Shown here: positions 62,311-64,000 of the stretch, piece by piece | Position numbering within the stretch: position 1 is the stretch's first letter | How the letters are laid out: each line of letters begins with the position of its first letter | NCBI RefSeq assembly: GCF_900116545.1 | Contig: NZ_FPCK01000004.1 | Coordinates: forward strand, 372,001-436,000 | Origin: Devosia crocina | GTDB taxonomy: Bacteria; Pseudomonadota; Alphaproteobacteria; Rhizobiales; Devosiaceae | DNA length: 64,000 nt | Direction: 5' to 3' | Made by a program: the position numbers and the translations under genes | Notes under the pieces: model-generated | The model's database searches: none | What the model saw: only the letters and a program-made list of their open reading frames with translations | Told to the model about the DNA's origin: nothing

Positions 62311-62457
62311 ATGTCCGGCTTGCGCGACCTTTTGCGCCGATTTGCTGCCTGGCTGAGCGAACCCAGCGCGGCTCCTCCCCCACCTCCAGGGCCTGCCACG
62401 CGCCTTTGGGCGGATCTTCCCCCGCACCATCCGCGTTGCCCGGAGGCGCCGTGCTGA
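62311..62457 (+). CDS. Small proline-rich protein (48 aa)
   Basis: A 48-residue ORF starting ATG 62311 behind AAGGAGA. It begins MSGLRDLLRRFAAWLSEP, an amphipathic helix with basic residues, followed by a Pro run (APPPPPGPA) and a Cys- and His-containing tail. The start signal is strong; family unknown. It is divergent from lysR. Confidence 0.5.
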   Translation: MSGLRDLLRRFAAWLSEPSAAPPPPPGPATRLWADLPPHHPRCPEAPC

Positions 62458-62514
62458 AGCCATAATCAACGGGACAATGCGGGGCGACACAAGAATTCAG
62501 TTTGGAGTGCCCTC

Positions 62515-62916
62515 TTGCCCCGTCTCCTTTCCGCCCTCGCCTTTCTCGCCCTGAGCCTCAACGCTGCCGTGGCTCAGGACCAGGCGCCGCAAGAACCCGC
62601 GCCTGGGCAAAGTGTCACGATTGACCCGCTTGCCAAGGTCAATTCCAGCAACCGCCAGAGCGAACTGCTCACCGGGCTCTATGCCACCCAGGCAACGATC
62701 GAATTGTGCGGTATCGATGTGATCGAGCCAGGCGTCACCGCCATGGCCGCCCACCGCCGCCAGCTGCAAGGCGAGTTGCGCATGGATGAAGCGACCGGCG
62801 AGAGCGCCTATGCCGCCATCAAGGCCGATGTCGAAAAAGCCGGCGTCGATTGCGCCGAAGGCAGCACCGACCGGACCCAGGCCAATGCGGTGATCGCAAT
62901 CTATTCGGGGAACTGA
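62515..62916 (+). CDS. Secreted protein of unknown function
   Basis: A 133-residue product with a signal peptide (1-20, ending NAAVAQD). The mature part has two cysteines (LCGIDVIEP and VDCAEG) that may form a disulphide, and a helical middle (MAAHRRQLQGELRMDEATGESAYAAIKADVEKAG). The start is TTG 62515, 8 bp after TTGGAG; there is no in-frame ATG before the signal peptide. Family not recognised. Confidence 0.72.
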   Translation: MPRLLSALAFLALSLNAAVAQDQAPQEPAPGQSVTIDPLAKVNSSNRQSELLTGLYATQATIELCGIDVIEPGVTAMAAHRRQLQGELRMDEATGESAYAAIKADVEKAGVDCAEGSTDRTQANAVIAIYSGN

Positions 62917-62937
62917 TCGTTCAACGAGGCGGGAGAG

Positions 62938-63066
62938 CCCCTCACCCTAAACCCTCTCCCCGGAGGGGCGAGGGGACGATGGACTTGCTGGCGGTGTACC
63001 CGTCAACGCTGGATGATCGGCTCTTGCGTCCCCTCGCTCCTCCGGGGAGAGGGTCAGGGTGAGGGG
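62938..63066. repeat. Paired palindromic intergenic repeat, copy I
   Basis: CCCCTCACCCTAAACCCTCT with hairpin CTCTCCCCGGAGGGGCGAG, a 45-bp centre, then CCCTCGCTCCTCCGGGGAG and AGGGTCAGGGTGAGGGG. It lies between convergent genes and may act as a bidirectional terminator. Confidence 0.85.
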
Positions 63067-63073
63067 CCTATCC

Positions 63074-63952
63074 TCACTCGCAAATCTGCGCCGTGCACGT
63101 CTGCCCATGACAGCCGAGGTCGAAATGGAGGTGATCCCGATGCTCCGCATTGGCTTCGGGGCCCAGCACCGTCGTGAACCTGCCGCAGGCAGCCCCATGT
63201 GACTGGCGCAGCAATTTGCCCTCTGGACTCGTTGCCTCCGGCCAATCGGCCTCCACCGAAACCGTGCGCCCGTCGGCCAGGGTCATCCCGGCGATATCGA
63301 CCGCATTGGCAAAGCCGTGCTCGGACACGAAGCCATCTTCGGCGCCATAGCGGTTGCGGCACACAAAACCCGGACCGTTGGACAGCGACACGAGCGCACT
63401 GTCGAGCGCGGCCCGGGCATAGCTATCCACCTCCCCGGCCCAGGCGACTAGTTCGCCGGCCACGAGGCAATTGGTGGTGATCGGCTCGGAAAGGGCAATG
63501 CTGCGCCCCTCGAGATTGAGCGCGGTGATCGAAAGCGGCGACTGCGCCTTGCACACACCATCATCGATCGGGGGCAGCATTTCTCCACTGACCGCACCCG
63601 AGAGCAGTGCCGGGCAGGCCACCTGATAGATCCGGCCAGCCTCGACCGGCTCCGCCGCCACCGCGGTCTCCTCCCCTTCCGCGACAGGCTCGTCCGGCGT
63701 TTCGGCAGTCTCGGGCACCTCGGCGTCCGCCCCGAGATCATCGGGTCGCGGACGGGGAATGGGCGGGGTTTCACCTTCTTCGCCACCCTCGGCGTTTTCC
63801 GCTGCCGGAGCTGCCTGAGCGGGGCGCTGCGTCGGCGCGCGGCGCGGTGTCAGGTCCTCGACCAGATCCTGCAAAGGCGCCAGCAAATCCTGCGCCGGGG
63901 CCGGATGGGCGAGGGCGGCAACCGCCAGAATGGAGACGATGAGGTGACGCAT
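63074..63952 (-). CDS. Extensin-family (extensin-like C-terminal domain) exported protein
   Basis: A 292-residue protein with signal peptide (1-20, ending PAPAQD), a long acidic Pro/Glu/Ala-rich linker (about 30-105) and the bacterial extensin-like C-terminal domain (about 108-292): YQVACPALLSGAVSG, ITTNCLVAGELVAWAGEV, FVCRNRYGAEDGFVSEHGFANAVDIAGM, and HRDHLHFDLGCHG. The SEHGxxxAxDI and DHLHFD motifs resemble LAS-type metallopeptidases with His and Asp zinc ligands, so a peptidoglycan-related role in the periplasm is likely. Six or so cysteines suggest disulphides. Confidence 0.9.
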   Translation of the reverse strand: MRHLIVSILAVAALAHPAPAQDLLAPLQDLVEDLTPRRAPTQRPAQAAPAAENAEGGEEGETPPIPRPRPDDLGADAEVPETAETPDEPVAEGEETAVAAEPVEAGRIYQVACPALLSGAVSGEMLPPIDDGVCKAQSPLSITALNLEGRSIALSEPITTNCLVAGELVAWAGEVDSYARAALDSALVSLSNGPGFVCRNRYGAEDGFVSEHGFANAVDIAGMTLADGRTVSVEADWPEATSPEGKLLRQSHGAACGRFTTVLGPEANAEHRDHLHFDLGCHGQTCTAQICE

Positions 63953-64000
63953 GGCCGAACAAACGCGCCAAAGCGTTGCGCGTTGCCGTTTACCCCTCGC

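Overview
The window looks like a chromosomal segment of a Hyphomicrobiales (Rhizobiales) alphaproteobacterium, with a Devosia/Pelagibacterium-like flavour. The pointers are high G+C, an Irr-type ICE operator in front of an MbfA iron exporter, DUF1236 envelope proteins, a RutR-type pyrimidine regulon, ATGA-coupled ABC operons, and a family of paired intergenic palindromes typical of this order. Genus is inference; no rRNA is present.

Layout. 1-9.4 kb: the end of an unknown gene, gdhA, a HEPN-like protein, a minus-strand pair (FecR-domain protein with a 50-unit tetrapeptide repeat, then a CHASE2-EAL c-di-GMP phosphodiesterase), and a run of small or secreted envelope genes with DUF1236 domains. 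9.6-10.9 kb: an IS3-family element with a broken orfB. 11-15.6 kb: a minus-strand thiamine-precursor operon (ykoF, permease, ATPase, binding protein, flavin monooxygenase) under a clear TPP riboswitch. 15.7-21.3 kb: an RpiR regulator, a binding protein, a fused permease, an ATPase and a histidine phosphatase. Two pairs of matching operator sites precede the regulator and the binding-protein gene.

21.7-30.5 kb is an accessory island. It has a 1038-residue nucleosidase-STAND-like protein (candidate defence gene), a DUF927 helicase-type protein with an eroded toprim region, a divergent tyrosine recombinase and a second tyrosine integrase, ending at tRNA-Ser(GGA). Two symmetric arrays of the word GTAAC/GTTAC sit in its non-coding gaps.

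30.8-35.4 kb holds housekeeping and stress genes (msrA, YjbR-like, a catalytically dead HtrA-like protein, a DHFR-like protein, Mn catalase, a HIRAN protein). 35.4-47.6 kb is a reductive pyrimidine-catabolism locus: RutR-like repressor and operator, beta-alanine aminotransferase, malonate-semialdehyde dehydrogenase, N-carbamoyl-beta-alanine amidohydrolase, dihydropyrimidinase and an ABC importer. It is interrupted by palindromic repeats and two DUF559 nuclease genes, one of them broken. The dihydropyrimidine dehydrogenase step is not in the window.

47.7-64 kb: a GntR/ABC-2 export operon, a quinone-reductase-like gene, two glycosyltransferases, a DUF2793-S74 tail-fibre-type protein, a thioredoxin-reductase-like flavoprotein behind a perfect palindrome, an aldo/keto reductase, trhO, a higA remnant, a GMC oxidoreductase, mbfA with tandem ICE boxes, a DadA-like oxidase, a LysR regulator, two small ORFs and an extensin-family protein.

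The most noteworthy items are the nucleosidase-STAND-like protein without a recognisable Walker A, the paired GTAAC arrays of the tRNA-Ser island, DUF559 genes bracketed by palindromic repeats, and the 30-bp-phased operator pairs of the RpiR locus.
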